Of a stretch of 64,000 bases of DNA, positions 8,863 to 18,205 are shown one piece after another. A program made the translations under genes and the position numbers. Below the pieces are notes generated by a model. It made no database searches and was not told where the DNA came from. It saw only the letters and a program-made list of their open reading frames with translations. Position 1 is the first letter of the stretch. Every line of letters starts with the position of its first letter. Origin of the DNA: Sphingomonas sp. Ag1 (GTDB lineage: Bacteria; Pseudomonadota; Alphaproteobacteria; Sphingomonadales; Sphingomonadaceae); contig NZ_LAZX01000089.1 of the NCBI RefSeq assembly GCF_000980895.1, positions 91,261 through 155,260 on the forward strand, read 5' to 3'.

Positions 8863-9837
8863 ATGCATTTGATCCATCGTGATTATCACGCCGGGGGGGA
8901 GTCGTCGGGCTTTGACGCCCTGATCATCGGTGGCGATCGGCACCCTGGCGGGGATAAGGGCTGGGGTGAGGATGAGGGCGGGGGCGAGGACGCAGCTGCC
9001 GCGCTGGAGATGTGTGGCGGCCGGGTGGTCGGTAGCGGCACGCTGAGCGATGCGCCCGCCCGCCTCGCGACACTGGCGACGCGGCCGCTGATCCTGCTCG
9101 ATCTGCGGCAGGTCGAGGATGAGGCGATCAGTGCCGGCCTGTCCCGGCTGGACGGCATGGCGGCCGGGCGCGACCTGGCGATGGTCGCCGCCATCACCCC
9201 GGCGCAGATCGATGTGGTGGCCGCTGGCCTCGTCCTGTCGCGTCACCAGATCCTGTGCGATCCGCAGCCGGCGGACTGGATCGCCGCCATGGCCGGCGCT
9301 CAGGGCGCAGACCGGCTGGTCCTGCATGATCGGATCAACGAGGGCGAGGCGGCGCGGCTGGCGAAGCTGAACGCGGAAGTAGCGCGGATCGCCGACGTGC
9401 TGGCGAAACTGTCCAAGCATGACGAGCCGATGCGCACGGCGATCGTGGCTGAACCCAGCTTTGACTATGCAGCCGAGCAGCGGACCGATTCGATCACCGC
9501 GGCCGATATCCGCCAGATCGTTCGCTCGCGCCGGCTGCGCGATCGCTATGTCGGGCCCGGGCTGTTCGAGGATCCCGCCTGGGACATGATGCTGGACCTG
9601 TATGCCGCGCACCTGGAGCGCGCGCATGTTTCGGTGTCCAGCCTGTGCATCGCGGCGGCGGTGGCGCCGACGACGGCGTTGCGCTGGATCTCCCGCCTGA
9701 CCGAGGCGGGATTGTTCGAACGCCGCCCGGACCCGTTCGATCGACGCCGTGCCTTCATGTCGCTGACCGAAAGCGGTCTGGACGCGATGCGCCGCTATGT
9801 CGCGATGGCGCGCACTCTGGGGCTGCCGATCATCTGA
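8863..9837 (+). CDS. MarR-like winged-helix regulator
   Basis: 324 residues. The C-terminal third (about 225-320) is a MarR-like winged helix: LCIAAAVAPTTALRWISRL forms the helix-turn-helix and DPFDRRRAFMSLTESG the wing. The N-terminal 200 residues look like a degenerate receiver-like alpha/beta domain followed by a coiled helix; no phospho-acceptor is obvious. I prefer the ATG at 8863, which has GGAG seven bases upstream, over 8833, which has only a weak site. It stands alone between pntB and the tRNA. Its upstream region holds an imperfect ATCCAT/ATGGAT inverted repeat that may be an operator. Target unknown. Confidence 0.7.
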   Translation: MHLIHRDYHAGGESSGFDALIIGGDRHPGGDKGWGEDEGGGEDAAAALEMCGGRVVGSGTLSDAPARLATLATRPLILLDLRQVEDEAISAGLSRLDGMAAGRDLAMVAAITPAQIDVVAAGLVLSRHQILCDPQPADWIAAMAGAQGADRLVLHDRINEGEAARLAKLNAEVARIADVLAKLSKHDEPMRTAIVAEPSFDYAAEQRTDSITAADIRQIVRSRRLRDRYVGPGLFEDPAWDMMLDLYAAHLERAHVSVSSLCIAAAVAPTTALRWISRLTEAGLFERRPDPFDRRRAFMSLTESGLDAMRRYVAMARTLGLPII

Positions 9838-9931
9838 CGCGCCCCCGGGCCGGCGCGCGGAGGTGGCGTTGGCGTCTCAAGGAGCCTTGTGCGATCGGCG
9901 CGGGACGCTAAAGGAGCATCCTCCCGCAAGG

Positions 9932-10007
9932 GGGCGCTTAGCTCAGCTGGTAGAGCGGCTCGTTTACACCGAGTAGGTCGGCGGTTCGAACCCGTCAGCG
10001 CCCACCA
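9932..10007 (+). tRNA. tRNA-Val (TAC)
   Basis: 76 nt with encoded CCA. The acceptor stem GGGCGCT pairs with AGCGCCC; D arm GCTCAGCTGGTAGAGC; anticodon loop TTTACAC gives TAC; T arm with GGTTCGAACCC. Confidence 0.97.
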
Positions 10008-11267
10008 CCTGCAAAGCCGCAGTATTCCTATGTGGTGATCGGCGCGGACTCTCACCGCTCGATCTTTAGCAGACAGCTTGGGAAATGTGCCGCGCGCAGT
10101 TTTGTTGTGCTCTTTCCCGGATATCGAGATGGTGACGGATTCTCCCACGGTGCGAGGATCCGAGCACTGCACAATGGGACTAGTGCGCCAAAGCCTTCCT
10201 CGCTTCCTTCGGTCCATGCGCTGCACAGGGTGACGGATCGTTTGTGAATTTGGATCTTGGCTGATCGACGTCAGACTCCAGTCGGCGCGCTTCGATGTGC
10301 TTGCAAGCAAGCGGACGGCTTTGGTCCGGCGGCGTCACGACGGATGGTATCGCGACGCGTGAGGATAGCGGTACCTGGCCTGCACTCAGGAGCAGGCCAA
10401 CGCTGTCGCACGTGGCGGAAAGCCGTTGGCCAACCCAGCGTTACAACGGTCGAAATGCGTTCCCGGATCGCGCGTCGGGCGACGGGAAGATCACGGGTAT
10501 AAATTGATTGCCCCACCCCGGATTACGGACGGACAAAATGGGCGGGGTGGAGCGCGGCTTAGAACACACAGCCGTCAGCTTTGTTCCCGTGTTCGTCCCG
10601 AGGCAATGTCGCCGACGTGCGGAAGCGACATGCTGCCCCGCCGGCTGCCAAAGGGTGCTCCGCAGAAGCCGTGAGGCAGGTCAGTTGGTCTGGCATGAAG
10701 AAAGCGATGAATGGGAAGGGATAACGTTCGGGATCGCCGGCGCGCCCTTCGTTGAAACGGATGCTGCGAAAACGTCGGGAGCAAAGCCGCGCCGGGAACC
10801 GTGCTTTGGTCGACCTCATGCGCTCCGCGGCTTTCAGTTGTTGCCGCGGTTCTCGGAGCTTTTGCGCAGATATGCTCGTGTCACGAGTGAATGCGCTGGC
10901 GCTCCTGCGGACAGCGCTTGGCCTAGCTGCGACGATCCTCTGCGCAAACGCCCGAGGCAGCTTAGCATGGATCTGCACTGCAAAAGGCTGCCTCGCCTTT
11001 GATCCGGATCAGTATCTTTGATGGGACGGCACAATTCGCCACCTGCCGCGATTGTGGCTGATCTTGTTGTGGAGACCGCACGCTCCCTATCCGCCCGAGT
11101 AAATCAATCGTTTCGGGGAGGTGGCCTTTCCTCTCTTGCACATGCCGGGCACAGTCACGATTCTATTACGGTGCACAGGCGCGAACACGATAACCGACGG
11201 AGAGCGCCGGAGGCGATAGGGGGAGTGATGAGCGACCAGCATTGCGTTGGCAGCGGCAGGCCCGTGC
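10008..11267. other. 1.26-kb stretch without a supportable gene
   Basis: Frames of 60-170 residues exist on both strands but they overlap one another, lack ribosome sites and resemble no family. A 10-bp CCCCACCCCG/CGGGGTGG inverted repeat lies near 10514-10555. The stretch may contain decayed DNA or an unrecognised RNA. The last 40 bp hold a possible 15-codon leader (ATG at 11228) overlapping the radical SAM start. Confidence 0.5.
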
Positions 11268-12236
11268 ATGGCTAGGGCGCAGTTTAGCGACATGGCGCGC
11301 TATGTGGCGACCGCGCTGCTGGAGCCGCACCGTCCCTTGCTCGCGCATCTCGTCGTCACGCGATACTGCAATCTCGACTGCACCTATTGCAACGAATTCG
11401 ACAAGGTATCGAAGCCGATCGCGGCGGAGGTGCTGCTGGCGCGGGTGGACCGGCTCGCGGCGCTGGGCACACGCGTGCTGACGCTGACTGGGGGCGAACC
11501 GCTGACTAATCCGGCGCACGAGGCGGTCATTGCGCATGCCCGGTCGCGCGGCATGATCGTCACCACCATCACCAACGGCTTCCTGATGACGCGTGAGCGG
11601 ATCGAGGCGATGAACGCTGCGGGTCTCAATGCGCTGCAGATCTCGATCGATGGGGTGGAGCCGGACGAGGTGTCGAAGAAGACGCTGAAGTCGCTGCGCG
11701 GGAAGCTGCAGCTATTGGCGGACCATGCCGAGTTCGCGGTGAACATCAATTCGGTGCTGGGGATCAGCGAGGAGCGCACGCAGGATGCGATCGAGGTGGC
11801 GGAGGTCGCGCGCGGGCACGGCTTTTCCCACACCGTCGGCGTCATGCATGATGACAGCGGATCGCTGGCGCCGCTGTCGCCGACGCAGCGCGCGGTGTAC
11901 GCGCGGCTGATGCACGAGGGCGGGATCCCGCACCGGTTCAATTACTGGACGTTCCAGCGCAATTTGATGGACGGGCGGCCGAACCGCTGGCGCTGCCGCG
12001 CGGGCGGGCGGTATCTGTACATCTGCGAGGACGGGCTGGTGCATTATTGCTCGCAGCGGCGCGGTGCCCCGGCGATCCCGCTGGAGATCTATTCGCGGGA
12101 CGACGTCGCGCGGGAATATGCGACGGTGAAGGCATGCGCGCCGTTCTGCACGGTGAGCTGCGTTCATCAGGCGAGCTTTGCCGACAATTGGCGCGCGCAG
12201 CCGCGGCAGGACGGGCCGGCGCAGCTGGTCGCCTGA
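11268..12236 (+). CDS. Radical SAM protein with C-terminal cysteine cluster
   Basis: 322 residues. The radical SAM CxxxCxxC motif is in RYCNLDCTYCNEF near residue 32, followed by the SAM-binding GGEP (LTGGEPLTNP). The C-terminal part carries further cysteines (CRAGGRYLYICEDG, HYCSQRRG and CAPFCTVSCVHQ), indicating a SPASM/twitch-like domain for auxiliary Fe-S clusters. Such enzymes often modify peptides or proteins, but no obvious precursor gene is adjacent. Start chosen at ATG 11268; 11292 is an alternative. A 15-codon frame (MSDQHCVGSGRPVHG) ends inside its first codons, so translational coupling is possible. The gene is isolated between a gene-poor stretch and the PLD gene. Confidence 0.8.
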   Translation: MARAQFSDMARYVATALLEPHRPLLAHLVVTRYCNLDCTYCNEFDKVSKPIAAEVLLARVDRLAALGTRVLTLTGGEPLTNPAHEAVIAHARSRGMIVTTITNGFLMTRERIEAMNAAGLNALQISIDGVEPDEVSKKTLKSLRGKLQLLADHAEFAVNINSVLGISEERTQDAIEVAEVARGHGFSHTVGVMHDDSGSLAPLSPTQRAVYARLMHEGGIPHRFNYWTFQRNLMDGRPNRWRCRAGGRYLYICEDGLVHYCSQRRGAPAIPLEIYSRDDVAREYATVKACAPFCTVSCVHQASFADNWRAQPRQDGPAQLVA

Positions 12237-12242
12237 GCCGGT

Positions 12243-13373
12243 TCAGCGCCAGTCGGTGACGGTGCGGCGCGCGCGGGCCAGTGGGGCGATCGCGGCGGCG
12301 GCAATGCGCAGGCCGGCGGTGGCGGCCATGCCGCGCAGACGGGACGGTCGCGAAGGCGCGGCGTCGATGCTCGCGGCGCGCACAGGATCGAGGACGCGCG
12401 CGCAAAAATCAGCCACCAGCGTCGCATCGCCGACGAGCGCGAGATATTCCTCATTCGCGACATGACTGGCGAAATCGAAGTTGGTCGATCCGGTCACCAG
12501 CGTTTTGCCATCGATCAGCATTGCTTTCAGGTGGCTCATGCCCGGCGTCAGGCGGATGGTGAGGTTGGACACGGGCGGCCTGGCGAGCAGTGCGTCGCGC
12601 ACGATCGGCTTGTTGCTGTCGCGCGGGGTGAGGATTTCGACCGCGACACCGCGGCGGGCGGTTGCCTCCAGCCAGTCGAGAAACGGAAAGCTGGGATAGG
12701 GGCTGATCACGACAATGTCGCGCTGCGCTGCGCCGATCGCGTCGGCGAGCGGGGCATAGCCCTGATCGTTCGTTCGCCCGTCGAGCGCGACGAGGGTGAG
12801 GCCGGGCGCGTCGCGGCGCGCATGGTGCGGCGTTCCGGCCCAGGTCGCTTCGAAATCCTGCGCGAGGAAGGCGGCTGCCTCTGCGTCGTCAATCCGCACC
12901 ATCATGTCGTGCCAGGCGAAATTGTGGTCGCTGAAGTTCAGCCCGCCGAGATAGGCGACGTCGTCGGTGATCAGCAGCTTCTTGTGGTTGCGCACGCCAT
13001 AACGCAGCGGGTTGCGGCCGATCGGATTGGTCCGCCGCACGGCGATGCCGTGGCGCCCGGCATCGCGGAACATCTCGCGTGTCGCGCGCACCTCCTGGCG
13101 GAAGGCGGCATTGGACAGGCGTTGCGGGGACAGCACGAAACGGTCGTTCACCACCATGCGCGAATAGCTGTCGACCAGGATGCGGCGATTCGTGGCGGTG
13201 CTGGCGGCAAGGGCATCGAAGACGCTGGTGCCGGCGGCGTCCGCCTCGAACGTCATCGCCTGGACCAGCACGCGATCGCGCGCCGCCGCGATGTCGTCCG
13301 CCGCAGCGGTCCAGAATTCGGCCGCGCCGACGAGCAGCTGATGCTTGACCAACCCCGGACCACCCCCCAACAA
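12243..13373 (-). CDS. Phospholipase D / cardiolipin-synthase-like protein
   Basis: About 376 residues with two HKD motifs, the hallmark of the phospholipase D superfamily: HKKLLITD in the first half and HLKAMLID in the second, each followed by a GG/GSTNF segment. Members with this layout transfer phosphatidyl groups (cardiolipin synthase) or act as phosphodiesterases at the membrane. No N-terminal membrane helix is seen, unlike ClsA, so it is nearer the ClsB/ClsC type. The start is uncertain: only TTG codons occur at the N-terminus (13373, 13370 or 13352). It is divergent from the glycosyltransferase. Confidence 0.82.
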   Translation of the reverse strand: MLGGGPGLVKHQLLVGAAEFWTAAADDIAAARDRVLVQAMTFEADAAGTSVFDALAASTATNRRILVDSYSRMVVNDRFVLSPQRLSNAAFRQEVRATREMFRDAGRHGIAVRRTNPIGRNPLRYGVRNHKKLLITDDVAYLGGLNFSDHNFAWHDMMVRIDDAEAAAFLAQDFEATWAGTPHHARRDAPGLTLVALDGRTNDQGYAPLADAIGAAQRDIVVISPYPSFPFLDWLEATARRGVAVEILTPRDSNKPIVRDALLARPPVSNLTIRLTPGMSHLKAMLIDGKTLVTGSTNFDFASHVANEEYLALVGDATLVADFCARVLDPVRAASIDAAPSRPSRLRGMAATAGLRIAAAAIAPLARARRTVTDWR

Positions 13374-13458
13374 AGCGCGACGGTTCCGGCATTTTTTCCG
13401 GAGCTTGGCTCACGCGGGCCGGTTGGTTGTAGCGTGAGGGGGAAGACAAGGAAACACG

Positions 13459-14697
13459 ATGGGGCGCGGCGAGGAGGATGACAGGCGACGGATCCCTCCG
13501 GCACGCGTTCTGTTGCTGCTGACATCGCTTCATGGGGGCGGGGCCGAGCGCGTCGCGGTCCATCTGGCCAATCGCTGCGATCCCGCCTTGGTCGACGTGC
13601 GCATCGGGTTGCTTCGCGCAGCCGGGCCGTTCGTGAAGGATGTCGACCCCGCGCGGTTGATGGTGGCCCCGGAGGGGGAGCGGCGGTTCGTGTTCGAGGG
13701 GCCGAACGCGGGCTTCTACCGGCCGGATCGGCTGATCGCGGGGGCGATGCAGGCGCCGATCGCGTTTCGGCGCATGATCCAGGAATGGCGGCCCGACGTG
13801 GTGATGAGCTTCCTGAAGGGGACGACGCTGATCACGCAACTGGCACTGGCGGGGCTTGGCGCCGCGCGGCCGCGCTGGATCGCACGCGAAGGCAACAATA
13901 CGCTGGCGGTGATTGGTGACGAGCTTCGCTCACCGGCAGCGCAGCGGCTGGTTACCTGGTATACGGCGCGGACCTATCGCGCGGCCGACGTGTTGCTCGC
14001 CAATTCGCAGCATATGGCGGACGGCCTGATAGACGATCTGGCGCTGGACCCAGCACGCATGCGGATGATCCGCAACCCGATCGATGCCGCGCGCGCGCGC
14101 CGGGAGTCGGACGGGCCGATCGCGCGAACATCGGAGGCGCGGCCGTTCATCCTGTCGGTCGGCCGGCTGGAATATCAGAAGGGCCATGACATGCTGCTGA
14201 CGGCCTATGCCGCCAGCCGCGCGCGGGGCACGCATGACCTGGTGATTGTCGGCCGTGGATCGCGCGAGGCGCAACTGCGGCAACAGGCGGCAGCGCTTGG
14301 CATTGATGGGAGCGTCAGCTTCGTCGGGTTCGACGACAATCCCTGGGCGTGGATGGCGCGGGCCGACATGGTGGTGCTGCCGTCGCGATGGGAAGGGTTT
14401 CCGACGACCGCCGGCGAGGCGCTGGCGCTGGGGTGTCCGACACTGGTCACCGATTGCCGCTTCGGATCGCGCGAGCTGGTCGGCCATGATGTGGCGGGCT
14501 GGTGCGTCACGCCGGATGCCGATGCGATCCGCGGCGGGATCGATCGCCTGATCGAGGACCGGGCGCTCGCCGCGCGGCTGGGCGCCGCGGGGCCGGCGCG
14601 CGTCGAGGCGTTCGGCATGACGGCGATGATCGCGGCCTATCAGGCGCTGTTCATCGAGCAGGCGGCGCTCGGCCCCGGTGCCCTCGTCGCCGCCTGA
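13459..14697 (+). CDS. GT4-type glycosyltransferase
   Basis: 412 residues with the GT-B fold of family GT4. The N-terminal domain begins LLLTSLHGGGAERVAVHLA, the acceptor-side glycine loop. The C-terminal donor domain has FILSVGRLEYQKGHDMLL and the E-x7-E nucleotide-sugar motif in EGFPTTAGEALALGCP. It presumably adds a sugar to a lipid-linked surface glycan. The stop overlaps the next gene (a flippase) by about 20 bp, so the two form an operon for making and exporting a glycan. Ribosome site AAGGAAA before the ATG. Confidence 0.88.
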   Translation: MGRGEEDDRRRIPPARVLLLLTSLHGGGAERVAVHLANRCDPALVDVRIGLLRAAGPFVKDVDPARLMVAPEGERRFVFEGPNAGFYRPDRLIAGAMQAPIAFRRMIQEWRPDVVMSFLKGTTLITQLALAGLGAARPRWIAREGNNTLAVIGDELRSPAAQRLVTWYTARTYRAADVLLANSQHMADGLIDDLALDPARMRMIRNPIDAARARRESDGPIARTSEARPFILSVGRLEYQKGHDMLLTAYAASRARGTHDLVIVGRGSREAQLRQQAAALGIDGSVSFVGFDDNPWAWMARADMVVLPSRWEGFPTTAGEALALGCPTLVTDCRFGSRELVGHDVAGWCVTPDADAIRGGIDRLIEDRALAARLGAAGPARVEAFGMTAMIAAYQALFIEQAALGPGALVAA

Positions 14698-16162
14698 GAC
14701 TGGACCACCGACAAGCGACCGGGCGGGACAATTGATCCTGCGCGGTGGCGGGGTCAATGCGCTCGGCTTCCTGATCCGCTTCGGCGCGCGCTTCGGCTTT
14801 CTGTTTGCGGGCGCGCAATTGTACGGCGCTTCGCTGCTGGGCGCCTATGCCATTGCCCTGGCGGTGGTCGAACTGGGGGTGATGGCGGGCGGGGTCGGCG
14901 CACGCTGGCTGATCTTCCAGTGGATCGACGAGCGCGGCCGGGGCCGTGCGCCGCGGCATGTGGTGATGGATGCGGTGCTGCTGGCGGGGTGCGCGTCGAC
15001 GATCCTCTGGATCGCGGTGGCGGCGGCTGCGCTGCTCGTGCCCGCCACTACGCTGGCGCCGCAGACGGCGACGGCGCTGCTGTGGCTGGCGCCGACCATC
15101 CTGATCCAGGTGCTGATCGAAGTGCTGCTCGCCGCGACGCGCTGGAGACGGGAGATACGCTATGACGTGATCGGAAAGAGCGTGATCCAGCCCTGGATAG
15201 GCATCGTGGTCGCGCTGCTCGCTTGGGTCGCAGGGGCGCGGACCATCGGCCTGCCGCTGTCCTATCTGGTCGCCTCGCTGGTGGTGCTGGCGTACGCGTT
15301 GCTCGCCGTGCGGCGGGTGCTCCCGAGGAGCGACGCGCCCTACCGTCCGAGCCGTCAGCGGCTGCGTCGGATGGCATCGCAGGGCCTGCCGACGATGATC
15401 AGCGAGGTGAGCGACGGGCTGGTCGCGCGGATCGACCTGTGGCTGGTCGGCGCTTTGCTGGGGCAGGCGGCGGCGGGCATCTATGGCGTGGTCAAGCAGA
15501 TCGCCATCGTGCCCCGCCAGGTACGCCAGAGCATCGACGGAATGCTGGTGCCGCTGGTCTCCAACACGCTCGCGCAGGCCGGGGAGATTGGCGCGGGGCG
15601 GGCGATCGGCAGCGCGATCCGCCTGCTGCTGGTGATCCAATTGCCGCTGCTGATCGCCCTCGCCGTCGTGGGTGCACCGCTGCTGGAGCTGTTCGGCAAG
15701 GGGTTTGGTGCCGGGGCGGGGGCGCTGCTGCTGCTGACGGGTGCGGAGATCGTGCAAGGCAGCTTTGGCGTGGCGGACCTGATCTTCGCCTATCGCCGGC
15801 CGCGGCTCGGCCTTCGGGTCACGCTGCTTGGGGTGGCGGTGGCCGGGTTGCTGGCGAGCGTGCTGATCCCGGCGTTCGGAATGGCAGGCGCGGCCGGGGC
15901 AGTGCTGGGCGGCTATGCCGCGCGCGCGCTGGCGCGACGGATCGTGCTGCGTCGCGTCTTCGGGATCGTCGCGACCCCGGGCGTCGCCGCCATTCCGCTG
16001 GCGATCGGCGCGGCGGCGATGGGGGCCGTGCTGGCGCTGCACCGCCTGCCGCCCGCCGCGCTGGTCGCGGGCCTGGGCACCTACGCGATATCCCTTCTGG
16101 CGTGGCGGCGGGCGAGCGGGATCACCTTCCTGCCGACCGGTTTCGTCGACGAATCGCCCTGA
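14678..16162 (+). CDS. Oligosaccharide flippase (Wzx-like, MOP superfamily)
   Basis: 494 residues with about 12-14 hydrophobic helices throughout, typical of Wzx/RfbX-type polysaccharide exporters that flip undecaprenyl-linked repeat units across the inner membrane. A conserved segment EVSDGLVARIDLWLVGALLG lies in the middle. The start is either GTG 14678, overlapping the upstream glycosyltransferase, or TTG 14732, which has a GGGCGGGA ribosome site; the extra 18 residues are Pro/Ser-rich and may not be real. A long antisense frame covers the gene but is an artefact of high GC. Confidence 0.85.
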   Translation: MPSSPPETGPPTSDRAGQLILRGGGVNALGFLIRFGARFGFLFAGAQLYGASLLGAYAIALAVVELGVMAGGVGARWLIFQWIDERGRGRAPRHVVMDAVLLAGCASTILWIAVAAAALLVPATTLAPQTATALLWLAPTILIQVLIEVLLAATRWRREIRYDVIGKSVIQPWIGIVVALLAWVAGARTIGLPLSYLVASLVVLAYALLAVRRVLPRSDAPYRPSRQRLRRMASQGLPTMISEVSDGLVARIDLWLVGALLGQAAAGIYGVVKQIAIVPRQVRQSIDGMLVPLVSNTLAQAGEIGAGRAIGSAIRLLLVIQLPLLIALAVVGAPLLELFGKGFGAGAGALLLLTGAEIVQGSFGVADLIFAYRRPRLGLRVTLLGVAVAGLLASVLIPAFGMAGAAGAVLGGYAARALARRIVLRRVFGIVATPGVAAIPLAIGAAAMGAVLALHRLPPAALVAGLGTYAISLLAWRRASGITFLPTGFVDESP

Positions 16163-16193
16163 TTGCGCCACGAGATGCTGTCAAAGGGGGTGC

Positions 16194-16724
16194 ATGAACA
16201 CTGTGCGTATCATTGCTTCGGCCGCTCTCCTGCTGCTTGCCCCCTCGGTGGCAGCGCAGGGCAAGGGCACCATCCTTGGCCCCTATGCCGCGCGCTGCGC
16301 GGCGGGGAATGAGCCGTCGATCCTGGTGAATGTGGTGGGGCTGAAGAACCGCAACGGGGCGCTGCGCGCCCGCACCTTTGGCGGGGCGACCTCCACCTGG
16401 TTCGAGAAGAAGGGCTGGATCACGCGCGTCGAAGTGCCGGCGCCAAGTTCCGGGCCCGTGCGGATCTGCCTGCCGGTGTCGGCACCCGGCACTTACGCCG
16501 TCGACCTGCGGCACGACATGAACGGCAATGGCGAGACCGACAAGTCGGACGGCGGCGGCGCGTCGGGCGATCCCAAGGTGACGCTGCTGGACTTCATCCT
16601 CGGCCGCAAGCCATCGCCCAAGGTGACGGCGGTGCATGTCGGCAATGGCGTGACCGAGATTACCGTGACCGCCATGTACCTGCGCAATGGGGCGCTTCGC
16701 CCGGTCGAGGGCACGACGCGCTGA
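16194..16724 (+). CDS. DUF2141-type exported protein
   Basis: 176 residues with a Sec signal peptide (residues 1-22, cleavage after VAAQ). The mature protein matches the DUF2141 pattern: a small beta-sandwich with the D-x-N-x-N loop DLRHDMNGNGETDKSD, then GDPK. Function unknown; members are periplasmic or secreted. The ATG at 16194 has AAAGGGGG upstream; the frame stays open earlier inside the flippase gene but that is a shadow. It follows the flippase by 31 bp and may be co-transcribed. Confidence 0.8.
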   Translation: MNTVRIIASAALLLLAPSVAAQGKGTILGPYAARCAAGNEPSILVNVVGLKNRNGALRARTFGGATSTWFEKKGWITRVEVPAPSSGPVRICLPVSAPGTYAVDLRHDMNGNGETDKSDGGGASGDPKVTLLDFILGRKPSPKVTAVHVGNGVTEITVTAMYLRNGALRPVEGTTR

Positions 16725-16755
16725 GCGGCAACGCTCGTCCCCGTCGCGATCATGC

Positions 16756-17259
16756 TCAGGCGGGGGCGAGCTGCCCCTGAAGCGCCGTGATTCGCGCGAC
16801 CTGCGCGGCGACCGCCTCGCGGACCTGTGCGGAGGCGGCGGTCAGCGCAGGATATTCGGAGCCCACCGTCACCGCGCGCTCCTGCGCCATGTCGCCGAGC
16901 TGGATCGCCAGATCGCCAGTCGAAGAGCGCAGCGAATCCAGTTCCGCCAGCCCCACCTGCGCATCGAGCCAGCGATCGCTGCCCGCGGCGGCACCACGCG
17001 CGCTGCTGACCAGCCGGGCGGCGCGCGTCGCGGCCGCGTCGAACGCGCTCACCCGTTCTGTCAGCGTGGCCATGACGGTGGCGATCTGTGCGTCGAGCGC
17101 GGGGTCCGTCTGCGGCGGCTCGGGCGCGGCGGGTGGCGGTTCATCGAGGTTCTGCGTTTCGGCGGGCCGGGGAAGCAGCGAGGGATAATCGCCCTGCGCG
17201 GTGCACCCGGCAGCGATCAGGAGGAGGGCGAGCGGGGCGGGGAGGGCACGGAGCAGCAT
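16756..17259 (-). CDS. Putative lipoprotein with helical body
   Basis: 167 residues. The lipobox LIAAGC places the lipidated Cys at residue 19, after a hydrophobic signal. A Pro/Glu-rich spacer follows and then an Ala-rich, largely helical domain (about 55-167) likely to form a coiled coil. No family recognised. The residue after the Cys is Thr, so outer-membrane sorting is plausible. It is convergent with the DUF2141 gene. Confidence 0.7.
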   Translation of the reverse strand: MLLRALPAPLALLLIAAGCTAQGDYPSLLPRPAETQNLDEPPPAAPEPPQTDPALDAQIATVMATLTERVSAFDAAATRAARLVSSARGAAAGSDRWLDAQVGLAELDSLRSSTGDLAIQLGDMAQERAVTVGSEYPALTAASAQVREAVAAQVARITALQGQLAPA

Positions 17260-17340
17260 GAGAATGTGTTAGGTAGCGAGAAAGTTATGCGCAACGCTCT
17301 TGCCTAATCCAAAAGTCGCTTCTATCAGCGCCACTCCAAC

Positions 17341-17417
17341 GCGCCCGTAGCTCAGCTGGATAGAGCATCAGACTACGAATCTGAGGGTCGGACGTTCGAA
17401 TCGTTCCGGGCGCGCCA
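17341..17417 (+). tRNA. tRNA-Arg (ACG), copy 1
   Basis: 77 nt with encoded CCA. Acceptor stem GCGCCCG/CGGGCGC; anticodon loop CTACGAA gives ACG, read as ICG after deamination; T arm with GTTCGAATC. Confidence 0.97.
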
Positions 17418-17439
17418 TTATTTACAGCACAAGTTCCAC

Positions 17440-17516
17440 GCGCCCGTAGCTCAGCTGGATAGAGCATCAGACTACGAATCTGAGGGTCGGACGTTCGAAT
17501 CGTTCCGGGCGCGCCA
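17440..17516 (+). tRNA. tRNA-Arg (ACG), copy 2
   Basis: Identical in all 77 bases to the copy 99 bp upstream, with a 22-bp spacer; a recent tandem duplication. Confidence 0.97.
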
Positions 17517-17686
17517 CTTCCCTGATGGGGAGTTTGGATGGAAACACGCTGACCGCGCCGCTGCGCCACCTTTCCCGTCGCTGTTTACCTGCTGAGGGGC
17601 GCCATGCCTCTTCTCGTCGCGCTGCCGCTTTGCCAAAGCCGCTTCGGGCGCCCGCGTGGCGGCAACAGAAAGGGAGAGCGGCGAGG

Positions 17687-18142
17687 ATGAGTGCGGATGG
17701 CGTGGGACGCGGCAGGACAGATGGCGGCCCGATCCTGAGCGTGGAGGAATTGCGCACGCTGCTGGCCGGTGCCTTCCCGGGGCGGGCAGGCGAGGGCGGG
17801 ACGGTCGAGGTGCTTGGCCCCGGAACCGCGCGCATGATCCTCGATCCGCTGCCGGCGATGGCGCGGCCGGGCAACATCGTCTCCGGCCCGACGCTGATGA
17901 CGCTGGCCGATCATGTCGCCTATGCGGTGATCCTGGCGCACACCGGACCGATGCTGATGGCGGTTACGCACACCCTGACCATGAGCTTCCTGCGCGCTTG
18001 CCGGTTCGAGCGGATCGTCGCGGATGCCACCATCCTGAAGATGGGGCGCCGGCTGGTCACTGTCGATGTCCGGATCTGGCAGGGAAGCGAGGCCGGGATC
18101 GTGGCGCAGGCGACCGTGGGTTATACGCTGCCGTCAGGATGA
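17687..18142 (+). CDS. PaaI-type hotdog thioesterase
   Basis: 151 residues of the hotdog fold. The pattern SGPTLMTLADHVAYAVIL, with the Asp/His pair on the central helix, and the strand TMSFLRACRFERIVADATI match PaaI/YbgC-type acyl-CoA thioesterases. Substrate unknown. Start at ATG 17687 with GAGGA just upstream. It is a lone gene between the tRNA pair and the OmpW-like gene, with which it converges. Confidence 0.8.
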   Translation: MSADGVGRGRTDGGPILSVEELRTLLAGAFPGRAGEGGTVEVLGPGTARMILDPLPAMARPGNIVSGPTLMTLADHVAYAVILAHTGPMLMAVTHTLTMSFLRACRFERIVADATILKMGRRLVTVDVRIWQGSEAGIVAQATVGYTLPSG

Positions 18143-18205
18143 ACGACGCGAAGCCGCCGCGGCTGTCCCGGAGGGCGACCGCCGCGGCGGCGGGAGAGAC
18201 GAGGA

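Noticed and set aside
9795..10310. Minus-strand frame of 171 residues across tRNA-Val
   Set aside because: It contains LTGSNRRPTRCKRAALPAEL, the well-known false translation of the tRNA-Val antisense strand. No start signals.
10508..11002. 164-residue plus-strand frame in the gene-poor stretch
   Set aside because: Overlapped by equally long frames on both strands, no ribosome site, no family features.
12462..13481. 339-residue plus-strand frame opposite the phospholipase D gene
   Set aside because: The minus strand carries both HKD motifs; the plus-strand frame has no recognisable features.
14651..16171. 506-residue minus-strand frame opposite the flippase
   Set aside because: Rich in Arg, Gln, His and Asp with no hydrophobic core or family; a GC-driven shadow of a clear membrane protein gene.
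17285..17569. Minus-strand frame with repeated GTIRTSDPQIRSLMLYPAEL
   Set aside because: This is the antisense translation of the two tRNA-Arg genes, a common false annotation.
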